Shown: positions 28,820-37,725, counted from the stretch's first letter. The stretch is 64,000 nt of DNA from Enterobacterales bacterium (GCA_015654925.1 JAATFX010000073.1:1-64000), one strand, 5' to 3'. Notes: generated by a model not told the origin, from the sequence alone. Numbers and translations are program-made.

Positions 28820-28843
28820 ATAATTGAGTAAGCACTCAATTAT
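28820..28843. promoter_or_regulatory. Perfect 24-base operator-like inverted repeat
   Basis: ATAATTGAGT-AAGC-ACTCAATTAT, ten-base perfect arms with a four-base spacer, between the SDR gene and the upstream DUF1330 gene. The form is typical of TetR-family operators, but no such regulator is encoded nearby. Confidence 0.6.
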
Positions 28844-28901
28844 AGGCCGTTGCCATAGGATTACAAATCTGCGGATGACACGTTATGGTTTACTGCCCGC
28901 G

Positions 28902-29198
28902 TCATTGATCTTCGACGCCCTGAATGATAAATGTGCGGTATTTCGCGCCGCGAAAGCGATGCACCACGGCCGCCTGGTATTCCGGACTGTCGTACCAGGC
29001 TTCCGCCAGTGCGAAGGTGGGGAACTCAAGAATAACCGCGCCCTCTACCGGGTCGCCGTCGGTATTGCGCAGATGTCCGTATAGCGCCAGCGGCTTGGGG
29101 TGGTGGATAGCGGTGCTTTGGTCCGCCTTTTCGCTATAAATCTTTAGTTGCTCTGGGTCGATGGTGGCTTCGCGTATGGCGACAAAATAAGCGGGCAT
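28902..29198 (-). CDS. DUF1330 domain protein
   Basis: Small dimeric alpha/beta-barrel-type protein of 98 residues. The DUF1330 pattern is clear (VEGAVILEFPTFALAEAWYDSPEYQ). Function is unknown; members often sit with oxidoreductases. It lies 117 bases upstream of the SDR gene on the same strand. Confidence 0.88.
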   Translation of the reverse strand: MPAYFVAIREATIDPEQLKIYSEKADQSTAIHHPKPLALYGHLRNTDGDPVEGAVILEFPTFALAEAWYDSPEYQAAVVHRFRGAKYRTFIIQGVEDQ

Positions 29199-29444
29199 AA
29201 TGTTATCTCCAGTTATTACTCACGGCTGAACGGCTGTTGTCACGTACCGCCGTATAGTATATATAGTATATAAGTAATTAACCTCGCGAAAAATCGGCCG
29301 CCCTGGTGGTCGACACACACGCCGACCGCGCGTTACGCGCATGGCTCGGCCAGCGTTTTCCTCAATCGCCTGAAACAACGTCAGGCACCGTCACAGGTTG
29401 AAGCGCCCCTGAGCGTCAGATCTGGGAATTGACAGGAACGCTGC

Positions 29445-30647
29445 ATGCACAAATCTCTTTTCATTATTTTTACCACCATCGTCCTTGATGCCGTGGGCAT
29501 CGGTATTATTTTCCCGATTCTGCCCTCGCTGCTCAAAGACGTTACCCATACCGATAATGTGGCGCTCTACATCGGCATAATGACTGCTCTTTATGCCGCG
29601 ATGCAGTTTATTTTCGCGCCGGTGCTCGGCGCCCTGAGCGACCGGCTGGGCCGCAGGCCCGTGCTGCTGCTTTCTCTCGCGGGCGCCGCCCTTAACTACC
29701 TGTTCCTCGCATTTTCACCCACGTTGTCGTGGTTATTGCTTGGCCGTGCGATCGCCGGTATGACCAGCGCCAATATCTCGGTGGCGATGGCCTACATCAC
29801 CGATATCTCCGCCGAGGATAAGCGTGCGCGACGTTTTGGCCTGTTTAACGCCATGTTCGGTATAGGTTTTATCATCGGGCCGGTACTGGGCGGCATGCTT
29901 GGCGATTACTGGTTGCGGTTGCCTTTCCTTGCGGCATCGGTGCTCAACGGCTGCAATTTCCTGCTGGCGCTGCTCGTTTTGCCGGAGTCGCGCACGCCGG
30001 GCCGCGAGAAAATCAATTTGTCCGCATTCAATCCACTCCGGCCGCTGCGCTGGGCCTTTGCCGTACAAGGACTGCTGCCGGTGGTGTTTATCTTTTTTAT
30101 CCTCAGCGCCGCCGGAGAGGCCTACGGCATCTGCTGGGCGTTATGGGGACAGGATGCGTTCCAGTGGAATGGATTCCGGGTAGGACTGTCGCTGGGGACG
30201 TTTGGCGTCTGCCAGACGCTGGTGCAGATTTTCCTGCCAGGACCAGCGGCCAGATTTTTTGGCGAACGGGGCGCTGTTTTCGCTGGCATCATCTGCGCCT
30301 GCATCGCGCTCGTCGCCATGGCCTTCGCCAGCGAAGGCTGGATGGTGTTTGTTATCATGCCGGTCTTCGCTCTGGGCAGTATCGGGACGCCGGCGCTTCA
30401 GGCGCTGGCTACCCGTCAGGTTGATTCCGATCGTCAGGGGCAGTTCCAGGGGGTTTTGACATCGGCAGTGAGTCTGGCATCGATCGTCGCCCCGCTTTTT
30501 TTCTCGACCTTCTATTTCGCCGTCCAGACAGACTGGCCCGGCGCCGTCTGGCTTGCGGTGGCCGTCTTTTATTTAATTGCGGTACCGCTGGTTGTCCAGG
30601 GTACCCGTTCCGCCCCCGCTGCCCGCTATAAAGGGGGCTGCCCATGA
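29445..30647 (+). CDS. TetA-like MFS transporter lacking two key aspartates
   Basis: Twelve-helix MFS protein of 400 residues, colinear with TetA(B): loop 2-3 motif LSDRLGRRP (D66, R70), D15 in helix 1 and matching length. However residue 84 is Asn and residue 285 is Ala, where TetA(B) needs Asp for drug and proton transport. It also lacks a divergent tetR. Tetracycline export is therefore unlikely and the substrate is unknown. A quinone oxidoreductase gene follows 89 bases later and may be co-transcribed. Confidence 0.85.
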   Translation: MHKSLFIIFTTIVLDAVGIGIIFPILPSLLKDVTHTDNVALYIGIMTALYAAMQFIFAPVLGALSDRLGRRPVLLLSLAGAALNYLFLAFSPTLSWLLLGRAIAGMTSANISVAMAYITDISAEDKRARRFGLFNAMFGIGFIIGPVLGGMLGDYWLRLPFLAASVLNGCNFLLALLVLPESRTPGREKINLSAFNPLRPLRWAFAVQGLLPVVFIFFILSAAGEAYGICWALWGQDAFQWNGFRVGLSLGTFGVCQTLVQIFLPGPAARFFGERGAVFAGIICACIALVAMAFASEGWMVFVIMPVFALGSIGTPALQALATRQVDSDRQGQFQGVLTSAVSLASIVAPLFFSTFYFAVQTDWPGAVWLAVAVFYLIAVPLVVQGTRSAPAARYKGGCP

Positions 30648-30733
30648 GCGTTGAGTTGCATTATTCCCGCATGCGCCGCCTGGCGCGCAGGCGACAGCCC
30701 GGGTTTCGCATCGATTATTCAAAGGAGGCATAA
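30644..30733 (+). CDS. Possible 29-residue coupling ORF
   Basis: Starts inside the transporter stop (ATGA) and ends three bases before the next start (TAAATAATG), carrying the AAAGGAGG ribosome site of the next gene in its last codons. The peptide is arginine-rich (MSVELHYSRMRR...). It may only couple translation of the two genes; no homologue was recognised. Confidence 0.25.
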   Translation: MSVELHYSRMRRLARRRQPGFRIDYSKEA

Positions 30734-30736
30734 ATA

Positions 30737-31642
30737 ATGAAGGCAATACGGTTCAGCGAATACGGCGGCCCCGGGGTTATGCACATCGTCGATGTCGAAG
30801 CGCCCCATCCTGGCCCCGGTGAGGTGCGGATCGCGGTCCGGGCATCAGGCGTTAATCCATCTGACTGGAAGCGCCGGGCCGGATTATATCGTGATTTCGA
30901 TGAAGTCATATTTCCCGCCGGTATAGGTGTAGAGGCCTCGGGCATCGTGGATGAGATTGGACCCGATGTTTTTGACGTATCCATCGGCGACGCGGTTTTC
31001 GGTATGGGCAGGAACACGCTGGCCCAGTATGCAATTCTCACGCACTGGACAAAAAAACCGGAAGAGCTGTCGTTTGAGGCGGCGGGCAGTATTTCAGTGG
31101 TCGTTGAAACAGCATTGCGCAGCCTTGCCGACCTGGCGATGAAGTCCGGGGAAACACTGCTGGTGAGCGGGGCCGCCGGGGGAATCGGGTCAGCGGTTAT
31201 CCAGATTGCGCATAACCGCGGAATTACCGTAATCGGTACCGCCAGCTTAAAAAACCATGGCTATCTGCGAGAGCTGGGCGCTATTCCCGTGACTTATGGC
31301 CCGGGTCTGAAAGATCGCGTCAGGAAACTGGCGCCCGGAGGCGTGAACGCAGCGCTGGATATTGCAGGATCGGGGATCATTGCGGAGTTAATCGCCATCG
31401 TTGGCGCCCCTTCGCGCGTTGTTTCCGTTGCCGATTTTTCGGCTGCGCAATATGGGGCCAAATTTTCCAAAGGTCCGCCTGAAAATCCAGACCATGTGCT
31501 TATGGAGGTAAAACGTCTTTGCTGCGAACAACATTTCCGCTTGCATATCGAACACACTTTCCCGCTGGAGAAAACGGCGGCGGCGCATGAAATCAGCGCT
31601 AGAGGGCATGCTAGGGGAAAACTCGTTATTTTAACTCGCTGA
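30737..31642 (+). CDS. Zinc-independent NADPH quinone oxidoreductase-like protein
   Basis: Medium-chain reductase of 301 residues. The N-terminal GroES-like half (ASGVNPSDWKRRAG) lacks the zinc ligands of alcohol dehydrogenases, and the Rossmann half carries SGAAGGIGSAVIQIA. It probably reduces quinones or enones with NADPH. A perfect AAAGGAGG site lies nine bases before the ATG, predicting strong translation. Substrate and regulation are not visible. Confidence 0.85.
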   Translation: MKAIRFSEYGGPGVMHIVDVEAPHPGPGEVRIAVRASGVNPSDWKRRAGLYRDFDEVIFPAGIGVEASGIVDEIGPDVFDVSIGDAVFGMGRNTLAQYAILTHWTKKPEELSFEAAGSISVVVETALRSLADLAMKSGETLLVSGAAGGIGSAVIQIAHNRGITVIGTASLKNHGYLRELGAIPVTYGPGLKDRVRKLAPGGVNAALDIAGSGIIAELIAIVGAPSRVVSVADFSAAQYGAKFSKGPPENPDHVLMEVKRLCCEQHFRLHIEHTFPLEKTAAAHEISARGHARGKLVILTR

Positions 31643-31773
31643 ACTTTGAATTTTAACGCGGGTTTTCGTTCCGCCGGGCGTCAAACTCTTTTACTGCGGC
31701 TGCGCGGATAGGGCGCCGCCGTAGTGGTGTTGTATCAGCCGTTTTGTATTAGCGCCGGTATCCGCCGCGGCCG

Positions 31774-32523
31774 TTAACGCCAGCCGCCGGAAGCGGAAAG
31801 ACGTTCGCCGGTCAGCCAGGCGGAATCGTCGGAGGCGAGGAACAACGCTATCTGGGCAATATCCGCCGGCTGGCCGACGCGCCCAAGCGGCGTGGTCGCC
31901 ACCACCTGCTGTTCAAATTCGCTGCCCAGCACGCCCAGCGCCTCAGCGCCTTCGGTCGCCACCATGCCCGGGGCGATGGCATTTACCCGAATCCCGCGCG
32001 CGCCCAGTTCCCGCGACAAACCTACCGTCAGCGTATCGATGGCCCCTTTGGTCGCCGCGTAAATGGCGGTTCCGGCGGTGGGATTGGTACTGACCACCGA
32101 ACCGATATTAATCACGCTGCCGCCCTGCGGGCCGAAATAGTCCAACGCTTCCCGGGTTGCCAGCAGGGTACCGAGCACGTTGGTATTAAATTGCCGGTGG
32201 AACTCCTCTTCGGTCACCGACTCCAGCGGATCGAATTTGAATATCCCCGCGTTATTGACCAGCACATCCAGCGTGCCAAAGGCGTCCTTGGCGGCGGCGA
32301 AAAGACGCTGCACATCGGCCGACTTGGCCACATCGCCCTGGACGGCGATGGCGCGGCCGCCGTTGCCGACGATGTGCGCCACCACTTGGTCCGCGCCTGA
32401 GCGGCTGGATGCATAGTTAACCACCACCGCCGCGCCGGCGGCGCCGAAACTTTTGGCTATGCCGGCGCCGATGCCCTTGGACGCGCCGGTGACGATAGCT
32501 ACTTTCCCCTGCAATTGACTCAT
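31774..32523 (-). CDS. SDR-family oxidoreductase
   Basis: Classical short-chain dehydrogenase, 249 residues. It has a TGASKGIG cofactor motif at residue 13, NNAG, catalytic S-Y-K (SVVSTNPTAGTAIYAATK) and the SGERLSASGG-like ending. A basic residue in NYASSRSG suggests NADP preference. It is divergent from an ArsR gene whose product probably controls it through the repeat at 32554-32576. The substrate is unknown. Confidence 0.88.
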   Translation of the reverse strand: MSQLQGKVAIVTGASKGIGAGIAKSFGAAGAAVVVNYASSRSGADQVVAHIVGNGGRAIAVQGDVAKSADVQRLFAAAKDAFGTLDVLVNNAGIFKFDPLESVTEEEFHRQFNTNVLGTLLATREALDYFGPQGGSVINIGSVVSTNPTAGTAIYAATKGAIDTLTVGLSRELGARGIRVNAIAPGMVATEGAEALGVLGSEFEQQVVATTPLGRVGQPADIAQIALFLASDDSAWLTGERLSASGGWR

Positions 32524-32553
32524 ATCTGGACTCCCGGTTAGTGAATAAGTGCG

Positions 32554-32576
32554 TTAGTTCGGAATTTATGAACTAA
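32554..32576. promoter_or_regulatory. Inverted repeat between SDR and arsR
   Basis: TTAGTTC-N9-GAACTAA, perfect seven-base arms, with an extra GAACTA half-site at 32594-32599. It is a probable operator for the adjacent ArsR-type repressor, controlling both genes. Confidence 0.6.
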
Positions 32577-32636
32577 GTTATTTCGTAAAATATGAACTAT
32601 TGGACTCTTTGTCAACCAACGGTTATAATTATTTTT

Positions 32637-32993
32637 ATGAGACCGATAATTCACCCCGCAGCCAGCGACATCACCGTCGAGGGTATATTGCATGCCCTAT
32701 CCGATCCTTTACGGGTGCATATCTTTTCGCAAATCGCCAGCGCCCAGTGTCCGCAGACCTGTTCGGCATTCCTGGCCTTCAGCAACCGCAACATACCCAA
32801 ATCAACCTTGTCCCAGCATTTTAAAGTGCTCCGGGAAGCGGGGCTGATCCGCAGCGAGCGCAAAGGGGTGGAAATGCATAACACGCCACGCCATGAAGAC
32901 GTGCACGAGCGGTTCGGCGCGCTAATCGCCGCCATCATCAACGCCTATGCCGCTCAATGCGCGCGCGCGCATACTCCGCCGGACCCGCAATAG
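32637..32993 (+). CDS. ArsR-family winged-helix regulator
   Basis: About 118 residues, winged helix-turn-helix (LHALSDPLRVHIFSQI, then KSTLSQHFKVLREAGLIRSERKGVEM). The CxC metal motif of arsenic sensors is absent, so it probably senses an organic ligand or redox state. An ATG 45 bases upstream (32592) is in frame, but a candidate operator half-site overlaps it, so 32637 is preferred; neither has a strong RBS. Confidence 0.82.
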   Translation: MRPIIHPAASDITVEGILHALSDPLRVHIFSQIASAQCPQTCSAFLAFSNRNIPKSTLSQHFKVLREAGLIRSERKGVEMHNTPRHEDVHERFGALIAAIINAYAAQCARAHTPPDPQ

Positions 32994-33082
32994 CCCGCCG
33001 TTACAAATGAAACGCGTTTTCCGCCCCGCCAACCCCTATAATCGGCGCATCGGTTTTGACGCTAATCCTGGGGATGAATGGT

Positions 33083-33658
33083 ATGAGTGGGAAACAACAT
33101 AACGCAACGCCGGCCGCCGCCGATAAGCTTGCCGCTCCGGCGGTGGAGAAGGTGGACCATCTTCGTTTTCACCGGCGCCACGCCCATCTGGCCGCGCCAT
33201 TCGGCAACGGCTGGTTTGCGCGTAAAGCGGAGGGCTTTGCCCGGTTTTTCGGCACTCCCGTGTTTCTGGGCGCCCAGACGCTGATCGTGGTCGGCTGGGT
33301 ATGCATCAATACCTTCGGGTTGGTTCGTTTTGATATCTATCCGTTTATCCTGCTTAATCTGGCCTTCAGCCTCCAGTCGGCCTACGCCGCGCCCCTGATC
33401 CTGCTGGCCCAGACGCGCCAGGCGGAGCGGGACAAAGCCCATGCGGACGCGGACGCCCAGCATCGCGAGGCGCTGGCCGTGGCCAATACGCAACGCCAGG
33501 ACATGGCCGCGTTAACCTCGGCGCAAATCATGGAATTACTCAAGCAAAATACCGAGCTGACCACGCTGACTAAAAACCTGAGCGAGCGAATCGAGGTGCT
33601 GGCGGCGGAACTGCATAAAAAATTATTGCAGGACGCGCCGGCAATCAACCGCCGTTAA
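33083..33658 (+). CDS. DUF1003 membrane protein
   Basis: About 191 residues with a cytosolic N-terminus, two hydrophobic segments (about 75-95 and 105-125) and a charged C-terminal coiled-coil region (QAERDKAHADADAQHREAL...). The pattern FxGTPxFLxxQ and FDxYPFILLNLxxS marks DUF1003. The function is unknown. The start at 33083 has GGGG nine bases upstream; ATG 33074 is possible. Confidence 0.85.
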   Translation: MSGKQHNATPAAADKLAAPAVEKVDHLRFHRRHAHLAAPFGNGWFARKAEGFARFFGTPVFLGAQTLIVVGWVCINTFGLVRFDIYPFILLNLAFSLQSAYAAPLILLAQTRQAERDKAHADADAQHREALAVANTQRQDMAALTSAQIMELLKQNTELTTLTKNLSERIEVLAAELHKKLLQDAPAINRR

Positions 33659-33686
33659 CGGCCCGGGCGCCGCAACGGCGATATTC

Positions 33687-34712
33687 TCAGCCCATGCCGT
33701 TTTGCGGCGTTTCCCCCGCCAGGGTGCTCAACAGGCCGTCGCGCAGCAGCGCCGCCATGCGCAAACGGGTGGCCAGCGTCGCGCTGCCCAGATGGGGCAG
33801 GCCAAAGACGTTATCCATGGTCAGGTAATCCGGATGGATATCCGGTTCGCCGGCGAACACATCCAAGCCGGCGGCGGCCACCTGGCCGCCGCGCAGCGCG
33901 GCAACCAGCGCGTCGTCATTGATAATGTCGCCGCGGGAAATATTAACCACCACCGCGCCCTCGGGCAGCAGCGCCAACTGGGCGCCATCGATCGCGCCGC
34001 GGGTTTCCGGGGTAGGCGGGCAGGCGATGCAGAAATAGTCGCTGTGCGCCATCAGTTCGGCAAGCGTGGCGTGATAGCGGGCGCCATTTTCTATATCCAT
34101 GGGCAAACGGTGGCGGTTGTGGTAATGCACGTCCATGTCAAATCCGCGCGCGCGCCGGGCGATGGCCTGGCCGATACGGCCCATGCCGAAAATACCCAGG
34201 CGCTGGCCCCAGAGATCCTTGCCCAATAGCTGATCGGGCGCCCAGCCCGGCCATTGGCCGCTTTTTAGCAAACCCAGTCCTTCCACTGCCCGCCGCCCCG
34301 CGCCCAGCATCAGCAATATCGCGGTATCCGCGCAGGATTCGCTTAATACGTCCGGAGTGTAGAGCACCATCAGTCCGCGCTCCTTGGCGGCGTCCAGATC
34401 GATATGGCTGGTGCCCACGGAGTAGGTGCAGATGGCCCGCAGGGAAGAGGGGAGCCGTTCGATGGCGCGCCGGTCAAGGGGCATGGAAAGCGGGATGAGC
34501 AGCGCGGCCACATCGGTCATCGCCGCCAGGCCTGCCAGGATAACCTCCTGCGGGCCGGCCGGCGCAAAACGCAGGGAAAAATGCGCGCTTAACAGTTCAT
34601 GGGCCTGGTCAAATAGCGGGCAGGCCATAAACAATACCGGTTTGCCGGCTGCCGCGGCTTCAGGCGCCGATATTGCTGACCGGGTGATTTCACCGACCGT
34701 TGCTTCAGACAT
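33687..34712 (-). CDS. D-isomer-type 2-hydroxyacid dehydrogenase
   Basis: NAD(P)-dependent 2-hydroxyacid dehydrogenase, 341 residues. The Rossmann motif reads GIFGMGRIGQAIA, with catalytic Arg in NISRGDIIND, Glu in FAGEPDIHP and His in GLPHLGSA. It is closest to glyoxylate/hydroxypyruvate reductases. GAGGTGG precedes the ATG at 34712; the longer frame is not needed. It lies 136 bases after lutC on the same strand and may recycle 2-oxo acids in the same lactate or glycolate pathway. Confidence 0.87.
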   Translation of the reverse strand: MSEATVGEITRSAISAPEAAAAGKPVLFMACPLFDQAHELLSAHFSLRFAPAGPQEVILAGLAAMTDVAALLIPLSMPLDRRAIERLPSSLRAICTYSVGTSHIDLDAAKERGLMVLYTPDVLSESCADTAILLMLGAGRRAVEGLGLLKSGQWPGWAPDQLLGKDLWGQRLGIFGMGRIGQAIARRARGFDMDVHYHNRHRLPMDIENGARYHATLAELMAHSDYFCIACPPTPETRGAIDGAQLALLPEGAVVVNISRGDIINDDALVAALRGGQVAAAGLDVFAGEPDIHPDYLTMDNVFGLPHLGSATLATRLRMAALLRDGLLSTLAGETPQNGMG

Positions 34713-34848
34713 TGCCACCTCGTTACGTCTGGTTGCCCGGCAAGCCCGGGCGCATACCTCATCTGCCCGGTTTGCCGGATTCGCCTGCGCCGGGACAATA
34801 ATGTCAGTATAAACCACGTTCGCGGCATCGCGGAAGCCAACGGCGCGA

Positions 34849-35445
34849 TCAAGGCAGGCCGATCACCCGCAGGCTGCGCACGCCCTGGGCGCCGCGGATC
34901 AATACCCCTTCGATATCCGCGGTGGCCGACGGGCCGGACATCAGCACCGAGTAGCGCGCGGTGAGGAACTCCGCGCGGCGGTAGGCCACGTGCAAATTGG
35001 GCAGGATATCGGCGACGGACAGCAATACCACCAGATGCTGCGCCAGATAGCCCAGCGAGTTGATCCGGCATTCCCGTTCGCTCAGCCACACCGAACCGGT
35101 TTCCGCCACGGCGAAACCCGCCTGCACAATACCGACTTCCACCCCGGCCAGCGAGCCGGGAGGGGTGGCATCGGTCAAGGGGAAGTCGCCGGCGATATCC
35201 GCCACCGCCGAACAAAATACGCCGCCGTCGGGAAACAGGCTGCGGATATACGCCGTAAGCGCCGGGCCGTCGGGGCGCCGGTCGAGAAAGGTCGCGTCCC
35301 AAATACCGCCCATAATCGCCAGCGATGCGCCGAAGGCGGCGGGCGTAGCCGGGTAATCCGTTTCGAAAGTGGGCACGTCCGGCAGCGCCCGCGGCGCCGG
35401 CGCGTGGCTGCGAATACGTTTTAAGATGGCGTCGCGATCGCTCAT
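34849..35445 (-). CDS. lutC: Lactate utilisation protein LutC (YkgG type)
   Basis: LUD-domain protein of 198 residues, third subunit of the LutABC L-lactate oxidation complex. Typical stretches are AVAETGSVWLSERECRINSLGYLAQHLVVLL and MSGPSATADIEGVLIRGAQGVRSL. It overlaps lutB by four bases, so it is translated together with it. Confidence 0.92.
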   Translation of the reverse strand: MSDRDAILKRIRSHAPAPRALPDVPTFETDYPATPAAFGASLAIMGGIWDATFLDRRPDGPALTAYIRSLFPDGGVFCSAVADIAGDFPLTDATPPGSLAGVEVGIVQAGFAVAETGSVWLSERECRINSLGYLAQHLVVLLSVADILPNLHVAYRRAEFLTARYSVLMSGPSATADIEGVLIRGAQGVRSLRVIGLP

Positions 35446-36869
35446 GGTTGCTCCTCCCGATCCTCTGGTCCGCCCTGGTCGGCGGACTCGCCGTCCCGCG
35501 CCCGCTGGCGCTCTTCATACCAGCGGTGGAAACTCTGGCGCGGAGAGGCCGGGATCTCGCGGGATTCGCCCCAGGCATTCAGCGGGTTATACAGCAGGAT
35601 GCGCGGCAGTTTGGGCACCACCGCGTTGGCGGTATCCACCACCGCCCGATACAGTTTCGGATTGGCCAGGATCTTGCCGGCCGCCTTCATGGCGCTTTTC
35701 TTGGCGAACGGCAGCTCGTTGTTGCGCGCCACGATTTCGCGCCATTTGAAAATCTGCTCGTGGATATTGATGCGCACCGGGCAGACGTTGGTGCAACTGC
35801 CGTTAAGCGTCGAGGCGAACGGCAGCGTGCTGTATTTTTTCAAATCCATGGTGGGATTGATAATGGCGCCGATGGGGCCGGAATAAACGGCGCCGTAGCT
35901 GATCCCGCCGCTGCGCCGGTAAACCGGGCAGGTGTTCATGCAGGCGCTGCAGCGGATGCATTTGAGCGAATACCAGAAATCCTCCATGGCCAGGCGGTCG
36001 CTGCGCCCGTTATCCACCAGAATATAATGCATCTCCCCGCCCTGGCGCGGGGCGCGGAAATGGGAGGTATACTGGGTAATCGGCGATCCCAGGGCGCTGC
36101 GCGACAGCAGGCGGATAAACACCCCCAGATCCTCCATGCGCGGGATCAGCTTTTCTATGCCGATGGAGACGATATGCAGATTCGGCACATTGGCGCTGAG
36201 ATCCGCATTGCCTTCATTGGTGCAGACGGTCACGGTGCCGGTCTCGGCGACGGCGAAGTTGCAGCCGGTCATGCCCGCCTCGGCGCGCAATATCACCGGG
36301 CGGGTCTTGTCGCGCTGCTGCGCGGCCAGGTAATGCGGGTCGGCATTATCGGGGTCGGTGCCCAACGTACGGGCGAACACCCGCGCCACGTCGATGGAGA
36401 GCTTGTGCACCGCCGGTACCACGATGTGGCTCGGCATTTCATCATCGAGCTGCTGGATGCGCTCGCCCAGATCGGTTTCCATGACCTCGATGCCGCGCGC
36501 TTCGAGATAAGGCCGCATATCGCATTCCTCGGTGAGCATCGATTTGCTTTTGACCAGGGTCTTGACCTGCCTGGCGGCGAGGATCTCGTGCACGATACGG
36601 TTATGGGCCGCGGCGTCGCCGGCCCAGTGTACCTGCACGCCGTTGGCCTGGGCCTGGCGCTCGAACATCTGCAAATAGCTATCGAGGTGGGTCAGGGTAT
36701 GCTCTTTAATCTCCGAAGCCAGGGTACGCAACTGCTGCCACTCGGGATGGGCCTTCATCTGCGCGTCGCGGCCCATGCGCAGGCTCCAGAGCCGCTGATC
36801 GAGGAAGGTTTGGTGCTTTTCGCTGGCCAGAAACGCCCGCGAGCCTTTGACATGATCGATTGCTTTCAT
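35442..36869 (-). CDS. lutB: Lactate utilisation iron-sulfur protein LutB (YkgF type)
   Basis: Iron-sulfur protein of 475 residues, the same length as E. coli YkgF. An N-terminal LUD domain is followed by ferredoxin-type clusters CIRCSACMNTCP and a further CTNVCP motif. With LutA and LutC it oxidises L-lactate to pyruvate. It starts 20 bases after the lutA stop. Confidence 0.93.
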   Translation of the reverse strand: MKAIDHVKGSRAFLASEKHQTFLDQRLWSLRMGRDAQMKAHPEWQQLRTLASEIKEHTLTHLDSYLQMFERQAQANGVQVHWAGDAAAHNRIVHEILAARQVKTLVKSKSMLTEECDMRPYLEARGIEVMETDLGERIQQLDDEMPSHIVVPAVHKLSIDVARVFARTLGTDPDNADPHYLAAQQRDKTRPVILRAEAGMTGCNFAVAETGTVTVCTNEGNADLSANVPNLHIVSIGIEKLIPRMEDLGVFIRLLSRSALGSPITQYTSHFRAPRQGGEMHYILVDNGRSDRLAMEDFWYSLKCIRCSACMNTCPVYRRSGGISYGAVYSGPIGAIINPTMDLKKYSTLPFASTLNGSCTNVCPVRINIHEQIFKWREIVARNNELPFAKKSAMKAAGKILANPKLYRAVVDTANAVVPKLPRILLYNPLNAWGESREIPASPRQSFHRWYEERQRARDGESADQGGPEDREEQP

Positions 36870-36889
36870 AACGCTCCCTTGTGCGGGTG

Positions 36890-37633
36890 TCAGGCGGCGT
36901 CGCCATTAAGGACCTGCGCGATATGGATGAATTTCAGATCCAGCCCCATGCGCTGCGCGCAACCCTTCTGGTGCATCAGGCAGGACATATCGGCCGAGAC
37001 GATATAATCGGCGCCGGCCTGCTGGTGATCGTTGACTTTGTCATACCCCATCTTGGCCGATACCGGCGCCTCGGTCACGCTGAAGGTGCCGCCGAAACCG
37101 CAGCATTCGTCGGGACGCCGCGGCCGGGCGAATTCAATCCCCTTCACTTTGCCAAGCAGCGCCATCGGCTTGGAGAACGGCGCTTCGTCAAGCTCGGAAG
37201 CGCTGGCGTGACGGAGATCGCGCAGGGCGGTACAGCTGTTGTGCAGCCCGACCTTATGGGGGAATTCGGCCCAGGGGAAGGCCTCTACCCGCAGGATATC
37301 GTGCAGGAATTCCACCAGTTCATAAGTGCTGCGGCGTACATGGGCCACTTCGTCGGTCTGGTCGATGGCGTCCAGATTCTCGCGTACGTGATGCACGCAG
37401 CTGCCCGAGGGGGCCACGATATGATCGTAGCGGCTGAAATTACGCACGAACAGCGCCTCGGCGCCGGCGGCATCGCGCTTGCAGCCGCTATTGGACATCG
37501 GCTGGCCGCAGCAGGTCTGTTGCAAAGGGTAATCCACCGCGCAGCCCAGGCGCTCAAGCAGCTCAAGGGTGGCGATGCCCACTTCCGGGAAATAAGCGTC
37601 GATAAAACAGGGAATAAACAGCGCAATTTTCAT
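36890..37633 (-). CDS. lutA: Lactate utilisation protein LutA (YkgE type)
   Basis: Cysteine-rich (Fe-S)-binding protein of 247 residues with two CCG domains, CCGQP and CCGFGGTFSV, as in heterodisulfide-reductase-like subunits. The ATG at 37633 gives MKIALFIPCFIDAYFPEV, the family N-terminus. A 125-base gap carrying a hairpin and a short repeat separates it from aldA. Confidence 0.93.
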   Translation of the reverse strand: MKIALFIPCFIDAYFPEVGIATLELLERLGCAVDYPLQQTCCGQPMSNSGCKRDAAGAEALFVRNFSRYDHIVAPSGSCVHHVRENLDAIDQTDEVAHVRRSTYELVEFLHDILRVEAFPWAEFPHKVGLHNSCTALRDLRHASASELDEAPFSKPMALLGKVKGIEFARPRRPDECCGFGGTFSVTEAPVSAKMGYDKVNDHQQAGADYIVSADMSCLMHQKGCAQRMGLDLKFIHIAQVLNGDAA

Positions 37634-37676
37634 AACGTAATCCGGTGTCCCCGCGGTCTGCCGACCGCCTTCTCCT

Positions 37677-37725
37677 ATCCATGAACCATCCATGAACCGT
37701 TGACCGGCCTTCGCCCGGCCGGTCA
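37677..37725. repeat. Tandem repeat and hairpin between aldA and lutA
   Basis: ATCCATGAACC occurs twice head to tail (37677-37687, 37688-37698), next to a perfect nine-base hairpin TGACCGGCC-N7-GGCCGGTCA (37701-37725). It could tune lutA expression relative to aldA or be a processing site. Confidence 0.55.

Noticed and set aside
29254..29273. TATAGTATA repeated upstream of the TetA-like gene, considered as a tetR-type operator
   Set aside because: It is a direct AT repeat, not an inverted repeat, and no regulator is adjacent.
29278..29399. Open frame before the TetA-like gene (VVDTHADRALRAWLGQRF), possibly a remnant
   Set aside because: No start codon except GTG, no recognisable family, and too short to support a call.
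29445..30647. Tetracycline resistance determinant
   Set aside because: D84 and D285 of TetA(B) are Asn and Ala, and there is no divergent tetR.
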